The notes under the pieces were generated by a model that was given only the letters and a program-made list of their open reading frames with translations, searched no databases and was not told the origin of the DNA. This document shows positions 48,744 through 57,886 of a stretch of 64,000 nucleotides of DNA, piece by piece; within the stretch, counting starts at the first letter, position 1, and every line of letters starts with the position of its first letter. The DNA is taken from assembly GCA_963765785.1 (NCBI GenBank), contig CAVXXW010000012.1:4558-68557 (forward strand), in the 5' to 3' direction. A program made the translations under genes and the position numbers. The stretch is from AC-32 sp963765785 (GTDB lineage: Bacteria; Actinomycetota; Thermoleophilia; Gaiellales; Gaiellaceae).

Positions 48744-49418
48744 ATGCGCGTGCTCGTGGTCGAGGACGAGCTGCGGATGGCGAGCCTGATCCGCCGCGGC
48801 CTGACGGCCGAAGGCCTTGCGGCCGACGTGGCGACCAAGGGCGAGGACGCGCTCTGGATGGCGGAGGCGCACGAGTACGACGCGATCGTGCTCGACGTGA
48901 TGCTGCCCGGGCTCAGCGGCTTCGAGACCTGCCGGCGGCTACGCACGAACGGCGTCTGGGCGCCGGTGCTGATGCTGACCGCGCGCGACGCGGTCGAGGA
49001 CCGGGTGGCCGGGCTCGACAACGGCGCCGACGACTACCTCGTCAAGCCGTTCGCCTTCGCCGAGCTGCTGGCACGGCTACGGGCGCTGGCGCGGCGCGGC
49101 GAGCCCGAGCGGCCGAGCGTGCTCAGCGTCGGCGACCTGACGCTCGACCCTGCCCGCCGAGAGGTGCGGCGCAGTGACGTCGAGGTCCCCCTCTCGGCGA
49201 AGGAGTTCGCGTTGCTCGAGACGTTCATGCGCCGGCCGGGCGAAGTGCTCTCGCGCCTCTACCTGCTCGAGCACGCCTGGGACTTCGCGTACGACGCCCG
49301 CTCGAACGTCGTCGACGTCCACGTGCGGCGCTTGCGGCAGAAGCTGGACGAACCGTTCGGCCGGCGCTCGCTCGAGACCGTGCGAGGCGCCGGCTACCGG
49401 CTGAGAGCCGAGTCGTGA
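48744..49418 (+). CDS. OmpR-family response regulator
   Basis: 224 residues. Receiver opening VLVVEDELRMASLIRRGL, phospho-acceptor Asp in IVLDVMLPGLSG (about 51), conserved Lys in LVKPFAFAEL, then a winged helix (PLSAKEFALLETFM and VHVRRLRQKL). It overlaps the kinase gene by four bases. It is divergent from the lipoprotein gene. Confidence 0.93.
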   Translation: MRVLVVEDELRMASLIRRGLTAEGLAADVATKGEDALWMAEAHEYDAIVLDVMLPGLSGFETCRRLRTNGVWAPVLMLTARDAVEDRVAGLDNGADDYLVKPFAFAELLARLRALARRGEPERPSVLSVGDLTLDPARREVRRSDVEVPLSAKEFALLETFMRRPGEVLSRLYLLEHAWDFAYDARSNVVDVHVRRLRQKLDEPFGRRSLETVRGAGYRLRAES

Positions 49419-50779
49419 GCGGGATCCCGATCAGGCTGCGGGTGACCGCGGCCTTCGCGGTCGTGATGGCACTCGTGCTGGCGGCGACCGGGTGGTTCCT
49501 CTACGCGCGGCTCTCGTCGCACCTGGCGACACAGCTCGAGCAGGAGCTCCAGGTGCGGGCGCAGGATCTCGGCGTGCTCGCCGGCAGCGGGCACGGCTCG
49601 CTCGCCCAGAACGGGCGCTCGACGCTCGTCGAGCCCGGCGAGAGCTATGCGCAGCTCGTGGACGGGCGGCGGGTGGTGGACGCGACCCCGCCGCTCGGCG
49701 GCAGGCCGGTGCTGAGCGCCGACCAGCTGCGGGCCGCCGCTCGCGGGCCGCTCTACGCGACGCTGCCGTCGGTGCCGGGGCTGAACGAGTCTTCGCGCGT
49801 GCTGGCGACGCCGGTCGAACGCAGCGGCCGCCGGCTCGTCCTGATCGTGGGCGACACGAGGCAGAACGACCTCGAGACCCTGGCCAGCTTCCGGGAAGAA
49901 CTCCTGATCGCCGGGCCGATCGCACTCCTGCTGGCGTCCCTCGCGGGGTACCTCCTCGCCGGCATCGCGCTGCGCCCGGTCGAGGCGATGCGCTCGCGCG
50001 CGGCGGCGATCTCCGCGGAGACGCCCGGCGAGCGTCTGCCGGTGCCGGAGACTCGTGACGAGCTCGAGCGCCTAGGAGTGACGCTCAACGAGATGCTCGA
50101 CCGGCTCGAGGACGCGCTGCGGCGCGAGCGCGAATTCGTCGCCGACGCCGGCCACGAGCTGCGCACGCCGCTCGCGCTGCTGCGCACCGAGCTCGAGCTC
50201 GCGTTGCGCCACGACCTCTCGCCGGAGGAGCTGCGCGGCGCGGTGCGCGTGTCGGTCGAGGAGGTCGACCGGCTGGCCCAGCTCGCGGAGGACCTGCTGC
50301 TGATCGCGCGCTCGGAGCGGGGCGAGCTGCCGCTGCGGGTCGAGCCGGTGCAGGCCGACGAGCTGCTCGCGTCCGTCGCGCGGAAGTTCCAGTGGCGAGC
50401 GGACGCGGAGCATAGACCGCTGGCCCACGAGGCACCGGCCGACCTGCGGCTCCGCGCCGATCGGCTGCGAGTCGAGCAGGCGCTCGGGAACCTCGTCGAC
50501 AACGCGCTCCGGCACGGCGGCGGTGCGGTGCGCATGCGGGCCGAGGCGGTGAACGGGCGCGTCGAGCTGCACGTCGAGGACGAGGGCACCGGCTTCCCGC
50601 CGGCGTTCGTCGAGCATGCGTTCGAGCGCTTCGGCCGGCCCGACGCGGGCCGCGAGCGCGGCGGCGCCGGGCTCGGCCTCTCGATCGTCCGGACGATCGC
50701 GGAGGCGCACGGCGGCAGCGCGGACGCGACGAACGTTCCCGGGGGCGGCGCGGACGTCTGGCTGGCCGTGCCGCGCTAG
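49415..50779 (+). CDS. Sensor histidine kinase
   Basis: 454 residues. Membrane helices at about 10-30 and 165-187 flank an extracytoplasmic domain of ~135 residues; then HAMP (LRPVEAMRSRAAAISAETPG), His in AGHELRTPLALL (about 247), N box LVDNALRHGGG, G1 EDEGTGFP and G2 GGAGLGLSIV. A full CpxA/QseC-like layout. The signal is unknown. GTG start overlaps the regulator stop, so the two form one operon. Confidence 0.93.
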   Translation: MSGIPIRLRVTAAFAVVMALVLAATGWFLYARLSSHLATQLEQELQVRAQDLGVLAGSGHGSLAQNGRSTLVEPGESYAQLVDGRRVVDATPPLGGRPVLSADQLRAAARGPLYATLPSVPGLNESSRVLATPVERSGRRLVLIVGDTRQNDLETLASFREELLIAGPIALLLASLAGYLLAGIALRPVEAMRSRAAAISAETPGERLPVPETRDELERLGVTLNEMLDRLEDALRREREFVADAGHELRTPLALLRTELELALRHDLSPEELRGAVRVSVEEVDRLAQLAEDLLLIARSERGELPLRVEPVQADELLASVARKFQWRADAEHRPLAHEAPADLRLRADRLRVEQALGNLVDNALRHGGGAVRMRAEAVNGRVELHVEDEGTGFPPAFVEHAFERFGRPDAGRERGGAGLGLSIVRTIAEAHGGSADATNVPGGGADVWLAVPR

Positions 50780-51178
50780 CCGCTGCCGTCGTCGCGCTCG
50801 AGCCCGTCGTCCGGCAGCGTTTCCCAGCTCGCGACCGAGCGCGTGTAGATGTGCTTGATCGGCCGCCCGGGAAGCGGGTCGTCGATCGCCGGCAGCCGCA
50901 CGCTCGAGTGCTCCGACTCCGGCCAGCCGCCGCCGAACAGGTTCGAGCCGCAGACCGAGCAGAACGTCTTCGCGCTGCCCTCGACCGGCTGGTAGCGTGC
51001 GGAGCAGCTCCATCCCCTCGAGGATCGTCACGTCGTCGCTGCGGACGCGGCCGTTCGCGGTGCCGGCGCCGCCGGAGAGCTTCTTGCACGTCGTGCAGTG
51101 GCAGAAGCTGCGCGGCTCGAATTCGTCGGGCACCTCGAACCTGACTCCCCCGCACTGGCAGCTTCCGCTCAAGGCCAC
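50776..51178 (-). pseudogene. GFA-family (CENP-V/GFA) protein with one frameshift
   Basis: SGSCQCGGVRFEVPDEFEPR with FCHCTTCKKLSG gives the zinc Cys residues. After LLRT an extra base near 50995 shifts the frame to YQPVEGSAKTFCSVCGSNLF and IKHIYTRSVASWETLPD. With the base removed the protein is complete (~130 residues), including the two C-x-C/C-x-x-C pairs. These proteins bind zinc; the glutathione link is historical. Inactive if the insertion is real. Confidence 0.75.
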
Positions 51179-51651
51179 GGCCCGAGACTACCCGCCGAAA
51201 GATGACACCGGGCCGAAACTGGCTCTCCCACAAAGTGAAAGGCCCGCCGGAGCGTGGTTCTATCCACCCCGCTCTTTCCAGCTAAGTCCGCGCGTCTCCC
51301 GAGCTTTCCACAAGCATTTCCACGTCGAGAACGTGGATACACACTGGATACCAGCGATTCGCAAAGCCTTTAACCATGAGCATTTGCGAGATGCCTACCT
51401 TACAGGAATTCGGCGCACCTATGCGGTTTGCGGACGAGCTCGCACGAGTGGATCGCCGGCTGGTGGACTCGATCATGCTGGCTAAGAGCAGGCGCGAAGC
51501 CGGGACATGTAAAGGCTTAGGTACTTCCGAGCGCACCAACCAACCCGCTCAATTAGAGCCAGTTGTGCTACGCCGTTTGCGTTCCTAGTCTCTCAGTTTG
51601 CGTTAGGCCTGTGCTACAGGACGGGGGAATCTGTCAGAACCGGCAGACTGG
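51179..51651. other. Intergenic, lower GC, no supported gene
   Basis: About 470 bp, distinctly less GC-rich than the flanks. A frame at 51376-51588 (LARVDRRLVDSIMLAKSRRE) has no ribosome site and no homology that I can see, so it is left unsupported. No clear hairpin or promoter. Confidence 0.5.
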
Positions 51652-52563
51652 TCAACTGCCGGTGTACGCGATTTTGAGAAGCGTCGGTGTCTCTACTGTT
51701 GTGGTCGCCACCGTTACGTTGTTGTCATCCACCATGTTGATGACTGTGTCGCTGCCGGCGTCGGCGAGGAAATCGAGACCACGGCCACCCATGGCCGAAT
51801 CGAAGTAGATCTCACCGAAGTTTGGCAGTACTTGGGGCACGTCTTTCACTCCTGGAACTTCCATTATCCACTCAATCTGGTTCTCTTGCGACGCGGTGTT
51901 GGGCGGAGCGGCGAAGTCGAATGAGACGTGGTGACCCGTCGTGACGTTGGTAAGACTCGCCCATGCGTCGGTCGTGGATTCCATGCAGATCAAGCCGATC
52001 AGGGTATCTCCAAAGTTGACCGGCAAGCTGGTGATCGCTCTCCACGTGGTATCACCGGAGCCTTGGGCGTCAGAAAACCATTCCCAGGCGGGATAGCACG
52101 TCTTGCTGATGTTGCCGTCCCCGTCTCTTGATACGTATTGGATGGTGCCGATCTGGGTGACGTCTGTGATTCCATCGACGGGATTTCTGGCACCGTCGAG
52201 ACCGATCCAGGCGAACGAGTACCACTTCCCCTCGCCCGGGGCGGGGGGCTCGACATCCGGCACATTCCACTGACCGAAAACCCAGGTGAACGTCTGTCCG
52301 GGCGGAGCGTGCACAACGCAGCCCGACCAATGGGGGTCCGTGACCGTCAGCTCTACGGTCAGCAACTCCTCGAGCGGCTGGAAGGTGGGCGTGATGTAGG
52401 TGAGCTCGTGCGAAAGAATCTCGTCCCAAAGGGCTGCGAGTTCCGGGCGGACGGACTCATCGGGCCGCTGGGGCAGGCCGTAGCGCCGCAACTCCGTCGG
52501 TGATGCGCTGCGTGGATCGAAACGCGCTGACGGCAAAGGATGGGTCTTCACGCGGGTCTCCAT
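51652..52563 (-). CDS. G1-family glutamic (eqolisin-like) endopeptidase
   Basis: 303 residues. The second half is an eqolisin-type beta sandwich: FAWIGLDGARNPVDGITDVT then QIGTIQYV, with the catalytic Gln, and NQIEWIMEVPG with the catalytic Glu. It lacks the hydrophobic signal peptide normal for this acid peptidase family; the N-terminal ~100 residues are soluble and helical and may be a propeptide or replace it. Base composition has more A/T than the core genes, suggesting acquisition. No neighbour suggests a substrate. Confidence 0.75.
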   Translation of the reverse strand: METRVKTHPLPSARFDPRSASPTELRRYGLPQRPDESVRPELAALWDEILSHELTYITPTFQPLEELLTVELTVTDPHWSGCVVHAPPGQTFTWVFGQWNVPDVEPPAPGEGKWYSFAWIGLDGARNPVDGITDVTQIGTIQYVSRDGDGNISKTCYPAWEWFSDAQGSGDTTWRAITSLPVNFGDTLIGLICMESTTDAWASLTNVTTGHHVSFDFAAPPNTASQENQIEWIMEVPGVKDVPQVLPNFGEIYFDSAMGGRGLDFLADAGSDTVINMVDDNNVTVATTTVETPTLLKIAYTGS

Positions 52564-52718
52564 CTTTCTCCTCCGTTCTCTAGCCTGGCTGTTCCGGGCT
52601 GCGGCCCGTGAGAAGTCGGAGAGGAGCCTGCCTAGGAAATCCTCAGGCGGCTGCCGCGCGGGTCTGAACCAGCGAGTGTCCCACTCGCCTGGCGCACAGT
52701 CAAGGCAGCGAGTAATGC

Positions 52719-52913
52719 TCAGGCAGAAGGCTTGGGCTTACGCCCACGCCGAGCCACCGCCCGACCGCCAAGCGCCTCAACCTCGGCGTCAGTCAGGTCG
52801 AGCTCGCGCACTTCTTTGCGGGCATCGGCAAACGTGATGCGAACAGTCGAGCCCTTGCCGTCAGCGATCTCGGCTCCGGACTTGTCGCTCACGCGGATTG
52901 TCTTGCGGGCCAC
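52719..52913 (-). CDS. Small DNA-associated-like protein
   Basis: 64 residues from a GTG with a good AGAGGAG site. TIRVSDKSGAEIADGKGSTV, RITFADARKEVRELDLTDAE and the basic end RGRKPKPSA. The layout (beta strand, D-L-T-D-A-E helix, Arg/Lys tail) recalls Lsr2-like N-termini, but the match is loose. Between 52564 and 52718 I see only a likely promoter region of the peptidase. Confidence 0.55.
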   Translation of the reverse strand: MARKTIRVSDKSGAEIADGKGSTVRITFADARKEVRELDLTDAEVEALGGRAVARRGRKPKPSA

Positions 52914-53034
52914 TTGAACTCCTCTCCGGACCGAGTGACCGCATTCTAATGCCCATCAGTGTAGGAAGGTTTCCAGCATGTCAAGCACGCCACGGCCGTG
53001 CCAACAGCTACGGGTCTCTGAACGCGGCTTCGAG

Positions 53035-53493
53035 CTAGAAAATGATATCCCAATAAGGAACGCGACATCGCCAATCAAATGGCGTCTCCGGTGCTGCGCT
53101 CCCATCGGGATTCCACGTCCAGAACGTCATCTCGACATCTGTACCGTTATTGACGAGCGAATGTTGAACCGTGAGAAACGACGGCCGATCGGCTGAGGTC
53201 GGGGTCGCGATGACGGTGGCCGGCCCAACGAGGTTTTCGGTGAGACAGATGAAGTCGCTTAGCTGCAACTTCACCTGGCCGTCGTTCCCCGTTACCCACC
53301 AACCGCTGACGTCGAGAAGGTTGATGGGATTGCACTGCTTCGGGCGCCACACGATGCTGCTTCTCAGCGTCTGCCAACTTTGACTGGTATCGGTAACGTC
53401 GTAGGCCGCGGCCGGATACCACCAAGGGATCTTCTGCGCTAGGGCCTCAGGAACCTTGAGCTCCTTCTTCTTCGACTTGTCGTTCGGGCTCAT
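53035..53493 (-). CDS. Hypothetical protein
   Basis: 152 residues. A short Lys-rich N-terminus (SPNDKSKKKELKVPEAL) and then beta-rich sequence: WWYPAAAYDVTDTSQSWQTL, PATVIATPTSADRP, FLTVQHSLVNNGTDVEMTFW. No signal peptide. ATG at 53493 after GGAAGGGAG. The same strand also holds the small protein and the G1 peptidase, so the three may belong together. Function unknown. Confidence 0.55.
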   Translation of the reverse strand: MSPNDKSKKKELKVPEALAQKIPWWYPAAAYDVTDTSQSWQTLRSSIVWRPKQCNPINLLDVSGWWVTGNDGQVKLQLSDFICLTENLVGPATVIATPTSADRPSFLTVQHSLVNNGTDVEMTFWTWNPDGSAAPETPFDWRCRVPYWDIIF

Positions 53494-53893
53494 CGCCACT
53501 CCCTTCCTTTCGGAATTAACGAGACGGCGGCGGGTGGGCAGGAGATGGCGACGCCGAGAGCGAGGAACCCTGTCCATCCGTGGCGCAGCCGGAAGGCTTC
53601 ATCAACTCATAGCCTCGTCTGCCTGTCAACGCCGCGCGGGGCGCTTGCCGCCGGTGAACCCGACAGCGGTGTGGCTGCTTGGGTGTGGGCCGGGGCGATG
53701 GTCGGTCCTGCACGGTGGCACCCGCACGTGGCACCCCGGCCCGGCTTGAACCTACGAAACCTCAGGCCGCGCCGCTGGACGCTCTTTCGGGCACGTCCTG
53801 ACTCCTCGTGGGTGGTGCGGCAGGGCAACCGGGCCTCCGCGCTGTCTCCCCCAAGGAGAAATACGCGTACTACCTTCCGCAGTTCCCTGCCGC

Positions 53894-53915
53894 GTCATCG
53901 TTCTACAACGATGAC
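53894..53915 (-). repeat. Perfect 9-bp hairpin downstream of remnant D
   Basis: GTCATCGTT-CTAC-AACGATGAC. Lies 38 bases downstream of remnant D on the minus strand, after a CCATACCTTCGG promoter-like motif. Could be a terminator or the core of a small RNA. 53494-53893 holds nothing else that I can support. Confidence 0.4.
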
Positions 53916-53953
53916 TCTGCGCCCACAACGCGCCGAAGGTATGGCATTCAGAG

Positions 53954-54040
53954 TCAGGCTTCCTCAACGACCAGCACAGGCGGTTGGTCTGCATCGTCGT
54001 CGTCGCCGGCCCGCAAGCATCGCCGCGTTCGGGCGTCCTC
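53954..54040 (-). pseudogene. Small-gene-family remnant D
   Basis: 28 codons after an in-frame TAA: RTRRCLRAGDDDDADQPPVL then VVEEA and a stop, equal to the last part of member A (39654-39845). No start codon. Followed by CTGAATGCCATACCTTCGGC, as after remnant C. Confidence 0.5.
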
Positions 54041-54119
54041 TTACATGGCGGGCGGCTCCTGGGGGGACTGACAACGCCCATCCCCTCCCGGACGGCGGGA
54101 GAGGCGGAGCCGCCCAGCC

Positions 54120-54311
54120 TTATGAAGCCTCCTCAACGACCAGCGCGACTGACGCATCTGGGTCAGGTCGCGGGGGCGTTTGCGAACGTCTCAATGCATT
54201 GGCCTCCGCAGTTTTCCCCAACTGGACACGGACACTGTCCCTGGTGATGGCGGCGGAGGCGCGGAGAGGGCGGCGGGCCTTGGGGTCGGGCCGGAGCGCC
54301 GCCCTCTCCAC
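54120..54311 (-). pseudogene. Small-gene-family remnant E
   Basis: Ends DPDASVALVVEEAS. The 63-codon frame from a GTG equals the family length, but its first half coincides with a terminator hairpin and has no family resemblance, so only the end is supported. Confidence 0.4.
54263..54309 (-). terminator. Terminator after remnant F
   Basis: 13-bp perfect stem (54263-54275 with 54297-54309), immediately downstream of remnant F on the minus strand. Confidence 0.65.
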
Positions 54312-54314
54312 ATG

Positions 54315-54440
54315 CTAGGTGTCCTCAACGACCAGCACGGGCGCTGGTCGGCGTCGCTTCGATGGGGTGCCGGAATTCCAAGCCAGGTTGATGTCTTCAC
54401 CCACGCCACCGGTGGCGCCGGCTCCCTTGAGTGGCACCAT
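54315..54440 (-). pseudogene. Small-gene-family remnant F
   Basis: 41-codon frame starting MVPLKGAGATGG and ending RPAPVLVVEDT with a stop. A missing base near the D-A-D-Q codons separates it from the family frame. Stop followed directly by a terminator. Confidence 0.4.
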
Positions 54441-54603
54441 CTGATCTCCGTGCGGCTGGTACCCACTTGGTACCCCCGGCATCCGTGAACAGGCCCGAGC
54501 CGGCCTGAGACGCTAGCCCTGGAAACGGCTTAGAGAGTCACATTCAGAGACGGGCGTAAGCAGCCCTGAGCGCCAGAATCTTGCCCGCCGTAGGATCGTC
54601 CGC

Positions 54604-55711
54604 GTGAAGATCCGCGCCGCAGTGCTCGAGCAGTTCGGGGAGCCGCTCGAGGTGCAGGACCTCGACCTCGCGGAGCCGCGCACCGGCGAGGCGCTGGTGC
54701 GGCTCGAGGCGTGCGGCGTCTGCCACACGGACCTGTTCACGGCTTCGGGCGCCGACCCCTCCGGCTACTCGCCGGCCGTGCTCGGCCACGAGGGCGCAGG
54801 CGTGGTCGAGGCGGTGGGCGAGAGACGTCCGCGACCTGGCGGTCGGAGACCACGTCGTGACGCTCTTCTCGCCGCAGTGCCGCGAGTGCGAGCACTGCCG
54901 CGACCCGCGTACGAACCTCTGCCTGGCGATCCGCGAGCAGCAGGGCCTCGGCTACCTGCCCGACGGGACGACGCGCCTCTCGCGGAGCGGCGAGCCGATC
55001 CGGCACTTCATGGGCTGCTCGACCTTCGCGGAGTACACCGTGATGCCGGAGATCGCGCTCGCGAAGGTGTCGCCGGAGGCGGCTTTGGATCGCGCCTGCC
55101 TGTTTGCGTGCGGGCTCTCGACCGGCCTCGGCGCGACGATGAACACCGCGCGCGTGGAGCCAGGGTCGACGTGCGTCGTCTTCGGCGCCGGCATGGTCGG
55201 GCTCGGCGCCGTGGCGGGCTGCCGCCTGCAGGGCGCGGAGCGAATCGTCTGCGTCGACCTCTCCGAGGAGCGGCTTGCGCTCGCCCGCGGCCAAGGTGCG
55301 ACGGACACGGTGGTCGGCGGGCCGGACGGGGTCGAGCGAGTGCTCGAGCTCGTGGGGCCGCTCGGCGCCGACTACACGTTCGAGGCGACCGGCAACGTCG
55401 CGGTGATGCGCCAAGCGGTCGAGAGCGCCCGGATGGGTTGGGGTCTCGCGACGATGTGCGGCGTGGCCGGCAAGGGCGAGGTGCTCGAGGTCGTGCCGCG
55501 CTTCCTGATCACCGGCCGCCGCGTGGCGGGCTCGTCCTTCGGCGGCGTGAAGGGCCGCGACCAGGTGCCGCAGCTCGTCGACCGCTGGCTCGCCGGCGAG
55601 ATCGACGTCGAGCCGTTCGTCTCGCACCGGCTGACGCTCGACGACGTCAACCGCGGCTTCGAGCTGATGGAGGCCCAGGACGGCATCCGCAGCGTGATCT
55701 CGTTCGGCTAG
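54604..55711 (+). pseudogene. Zinc-dependent alcohol dehydrogenase with one frameshift
   Basis: A ~368-residue medium-chain dehydrogenase, class III-like. Frame one: KIRAAVLEQFGEPLEVQDLD, CGVCHTDLFTASGADPSG, LGHEGAGVVEAVGE (catalytic Cys and His/Glu zinc ligands). An extra A near 54821-54823 then shifts to the second frame: VGDHVVTLFSPQCRECEHCR (structural zinc Cys), GAGMVGLGAVAG (NAD site) to the end. The rest is intact. GTG start at 54604; no nearby glutathione or mycothiol gene tells which thiol adduct it would oxidise. A sequencing error is possible. Confidence 0.8.
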
Positions 55712-56442
55712 AGGAACGATCTGATCGCCGCGAGCGTTTCCTCGAAGGCGGGCGCCTGCGGGTCGATCGGCTCGAAGTGGCCGACGCCGTCGAGCGAGAC
55801 GAGCTCGGCCTCGCCGCGTGCGGCCTCGACGTAGCGGACGCTCATCTCGTACGGCACGTCCTCGTCCGCGGTGCCGTGGAGCACGAGCTGCGGGACGCCG
55901 AGCGGCAGCAGCTCGAGCGGCGAGCCGTCCGCGTAGTGCTCCGGCGCCATGAAGCGGGCGGGCGCGCTCGTGGGGCCGCGGCGCTCCGCGGCGTCGCGGA
56001 CGTCGCTGACCGGGGCCACGGCGACGACGGGGAGCTTCGCGTGCTTGGCCGCCCAGAGCGCGAGCTGTCCGCCCGCGGAGTGGCCGACGAGCACGGTGCG
56101 CCCGTCGTGCTCGAACGGCAGCCGCGGGAGGTATGCCAGCGCGAGCTCGAGGTCGTCGCGCGGGCCGGGCCACTCGCCGCCGGGGACGCCGACGCAGCGG
56201 TACTCGAGGTTCCAGCTCGCGATCCCGGCATCGGCGAGCGCGCGACAAAGCGGGCCGGTGTGGATCAGGTTGTAGGTCGCCTGCCAGTAGCCGCCGTGGA
56301 GCACGACCGCGACTGGAAACGGCCCCTCGCCCGGCGGGACGCGGAGGTCGCCGAACTGCAGCGGTTCCGTCCCGTACGCGACGCGCGTGTCGGCGGCGGG
56401 CGGCGGCGGGTCGGTCAGGATGTCTGCCGAGTCGCGCACCAC
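55708..56442 (-). CDS. Alpha/beta hydrolase, BD-FAE/carboxylesterase-like
   Basis: 244 residues. VVLHGGYWQATYNLIHTGPL is the HGGxW oxyanion signature of the hormone-sensitive-lipase/kynurenine formamidase-like group. Nucleophile GHSAGGQLALWAA (Ser about 122), acid LHGTADEDVPYE, His GVGHFEPIDP. Cytoplasmic esterase; substrate unknown. Stop overlaps the end of the alcohol dehydrogenase frame by four bases. Confidence 0.88.
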   Translation of the reverse strand: MVRDSADILTDPPPPAADTRVAYGTEPLQFGDLRVPPGEGPFPVAVVLHGGYWQATYNLIHTGPLCRALADAGIASWNLEYRCVGVPGGEWPGPRDDLELALAYLPRLPFEHDGRTVLVGHSAGGQLALWAAKHAKLPVVAVAPVSDVRDAAERRGPTSAPARFMAPEHYADGSPLELLPLGVPQLVLHGTADEDVPYEMSVRYVEAARGEAELVSLDGVGHFEPIDPQAPAFEETLAAIRSFL

Positions 56443-56450
56443 GGGTCAGG

Positions 56451-57008
56451 CTAGACCGAAACGTTCCAGCTGCGGATCACGGACTGCTCCCGCTCGTAAC
56501 CGAGCTCGCTGAGCGTCCCGGGGTCGAGCGCGAAAAGCCGCCCGTCCGCCGGCGGCAGCTCGAGCCACCGCGCCGTCAGCACCCGCAGCAGGTGCCCGTG
56601 CGCGAACACCAGCGCGTCGCCGTCGACCCCGCGCAGCTCCGCCACCACGCGGTCCGCCCGCGCGCCGACCTGCTCCGGGCTCTCGCCGCCCGGCGCGCCG
56701 TTGCGCCAGATCGTCCAGTCGGGGACCTCCTGCCGGATCTCCGCCGTCCGCCGGCCCTCGTACTCGGCGTAGTTCCACTCCGCGAGCTCCTCGCGCACCT
56801 CCGGCGAGAAGCCTGCCAGCCGCGCCGTCTCGAGCGCCCGCTGCAACGGGCTCGAGAGCACGAGGGCGAACGACCGCCCGCGCAGCGCCTCGCCGACCGC
56901 CTGAGCCTGCTCCTCCCCCCGCTCGGTCAGCAGCACGTCCGTTCGCCCGGTGTGCCGCCCGTCCCGGCTCCATTCCGTCTCGCCGTGCCGGACGAGCACG
57001 ACCTCCAT
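56451..57008 (-). CDS. Histidine phosphatase family protein
   Basis: 185 residues. EVVLVRHGETEWSRDGRHTG carries the phospho-accepting His; VLSSPLQRALETARLAGF and the general-acid Glu in EWNYAEYEGRRT follow; second His in VFAHGHLLRVL. Phosphoglycerate-mutase-like phosphatase, monomeric, cytoplasmic. Its ATG overlaps the stop of uppP (ATGA), so both are on one transcript. Confidence 0.9.
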   Translation of the reverse strand: MEVVLVRHGETEWSRDGRHTGRTDVLLTERGEEQAQAVGEALRGRSFALVLSSPLQRALETARLAGFSPEVREELAEWNYAEYEGRRTAEIRQEVPDWTIWRNGAPGGESPEQVGARADRVVAELRGVDGDALVFAHGHLLRVLTARWLELPPADGRLFALDPGTLSELGYEREQSVIRSWNVSV

Positions 57009-57880
57009 CAGGTCACGGCGAAGTAGATCGAGCACGCAAGCCCGGCCACGAAGCAGTAGATCGCGAACGGCATCAGAGTGTTCGTCTCGAAGTAGCGCAT
57101 GAGAAAGCGGACGGCGAGGTAGGCGGTCAGCGCCGAGCACAGCGCCGCGACCAGTGCCTGACCCCGCACGCCGTCCCCTGCCGAGCCGAACAGCTCGGGC
57201 AGCTTCAGCACGGCCGCCGCGCCGATGATCGGCGTCGCAAGCAGGAAGGCGAACCGCGCCGCGTCCTTGTTCGAGAGCCCTGCGAGCAGGCCGCCGCCCA
57301 TCGTCACACCGGAGCGCGAGAAGCCGGGGATCAGCGCGAGCGCCTGCACAGCCCCGATCCCGAACGCCCGGTCGAAGCGCAGCTGCTTTGCGATGCGGGC
57401 GTCGTCGTCCGCGTCCGTCTGCGGCGCGCGCCGTCGCAGCATCTCCGCCCCGAAGAGCAGCACGCCGTTCAGCGTCAGGAAGATCGCCGCGGACTGCGGG
57501 GAGGCGAAGATGGTGCGAAGCTTGTGCTCGAGCGTCAGCCCGAGGATCCCCGCCGGGATCGTTCCGACGATGAGCAGCCACGCGAGCTTCGCGTCCGTGT
57601 CGTCAGGCGCGATCCCCCGGTTGCGGAGGCTGCGGCCGAGACCCTTCACGATCCGCACCCAGTCGGCCCAGAAGAAGCCGAGCAGCACCAGCGCGGTCGC
57701 CAGGTGCGTGGCGACGAGGAACGCAAGGAAGTACGTGTCGTTCTGGTGGATGTCCCAGCCGAGCAGGCTCGGGAGGATGACGCTGTGGCCGAGGCTCGAG
57801 ACCGGGAAGAGCTCGGAGACGCCCTGGAGCAACCCGAGCACGATCGCCTGGCCGTACGTGATCAGCGAGGGGACGACCAC
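57008..57880 (-). CDS. uppP: Undecaprenyl-diphosphate phosphatase
   Basis: 290 residues, eight or so membrane helices. Signature residues: GLLQGVSELFPVSSLGHSVI near the N-terminus (Glu and Ser/His of site one) and LALIPGFSRSGVTMGGG (Arg site). It recycles the lipid carrier for peptidoglycan precursors at the membrane, also conferring bacitracin resistance. Length and motifs are complete. Translationally coupled with the downstream histidine phosphatase gene. Confidence 0.95.
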   Translation of the reverse strand: MVVPSLITYGQAIVLGLLQGVSELFPVSSLGHSVILPSLLGWDIHQNDTYFLAFLVATHLATALVLLGFFWADWVRIVKGLGRSLRNRGIAPDDTDAKLAWLLIVGTIPAGILGLTLEHKLRTIFASPQSAAIFLTLNGVLLFGAEMLRRRAPQTDADDDARIAKQLRFDRAFGIGAVQALALIPGFSRSGVTMGGGLLAGLSNKDAARFAFLLATPIIGAAAVLKLPELFGSAGDGVRGQALVAALCSALTAYLAVRFLMRYFETNTLMPFAIYCFVAGLACSIYFAVT

Positions 57881-57886
57881 GCGGGC

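Noticed and set aside
46904..49021. Very long minus-strand frame over the SDR, lipoprotein and regulator region
   Set aside because: Covers three well-supported genes in other frames and has low-complexity Arg-rich translation.
51376..51588. 70-codon gene in the low-GC gap
   Set aside because: No ribosome site, no family resemblance and the following stretch is non-coding. Listed only as part of the intergenic region.
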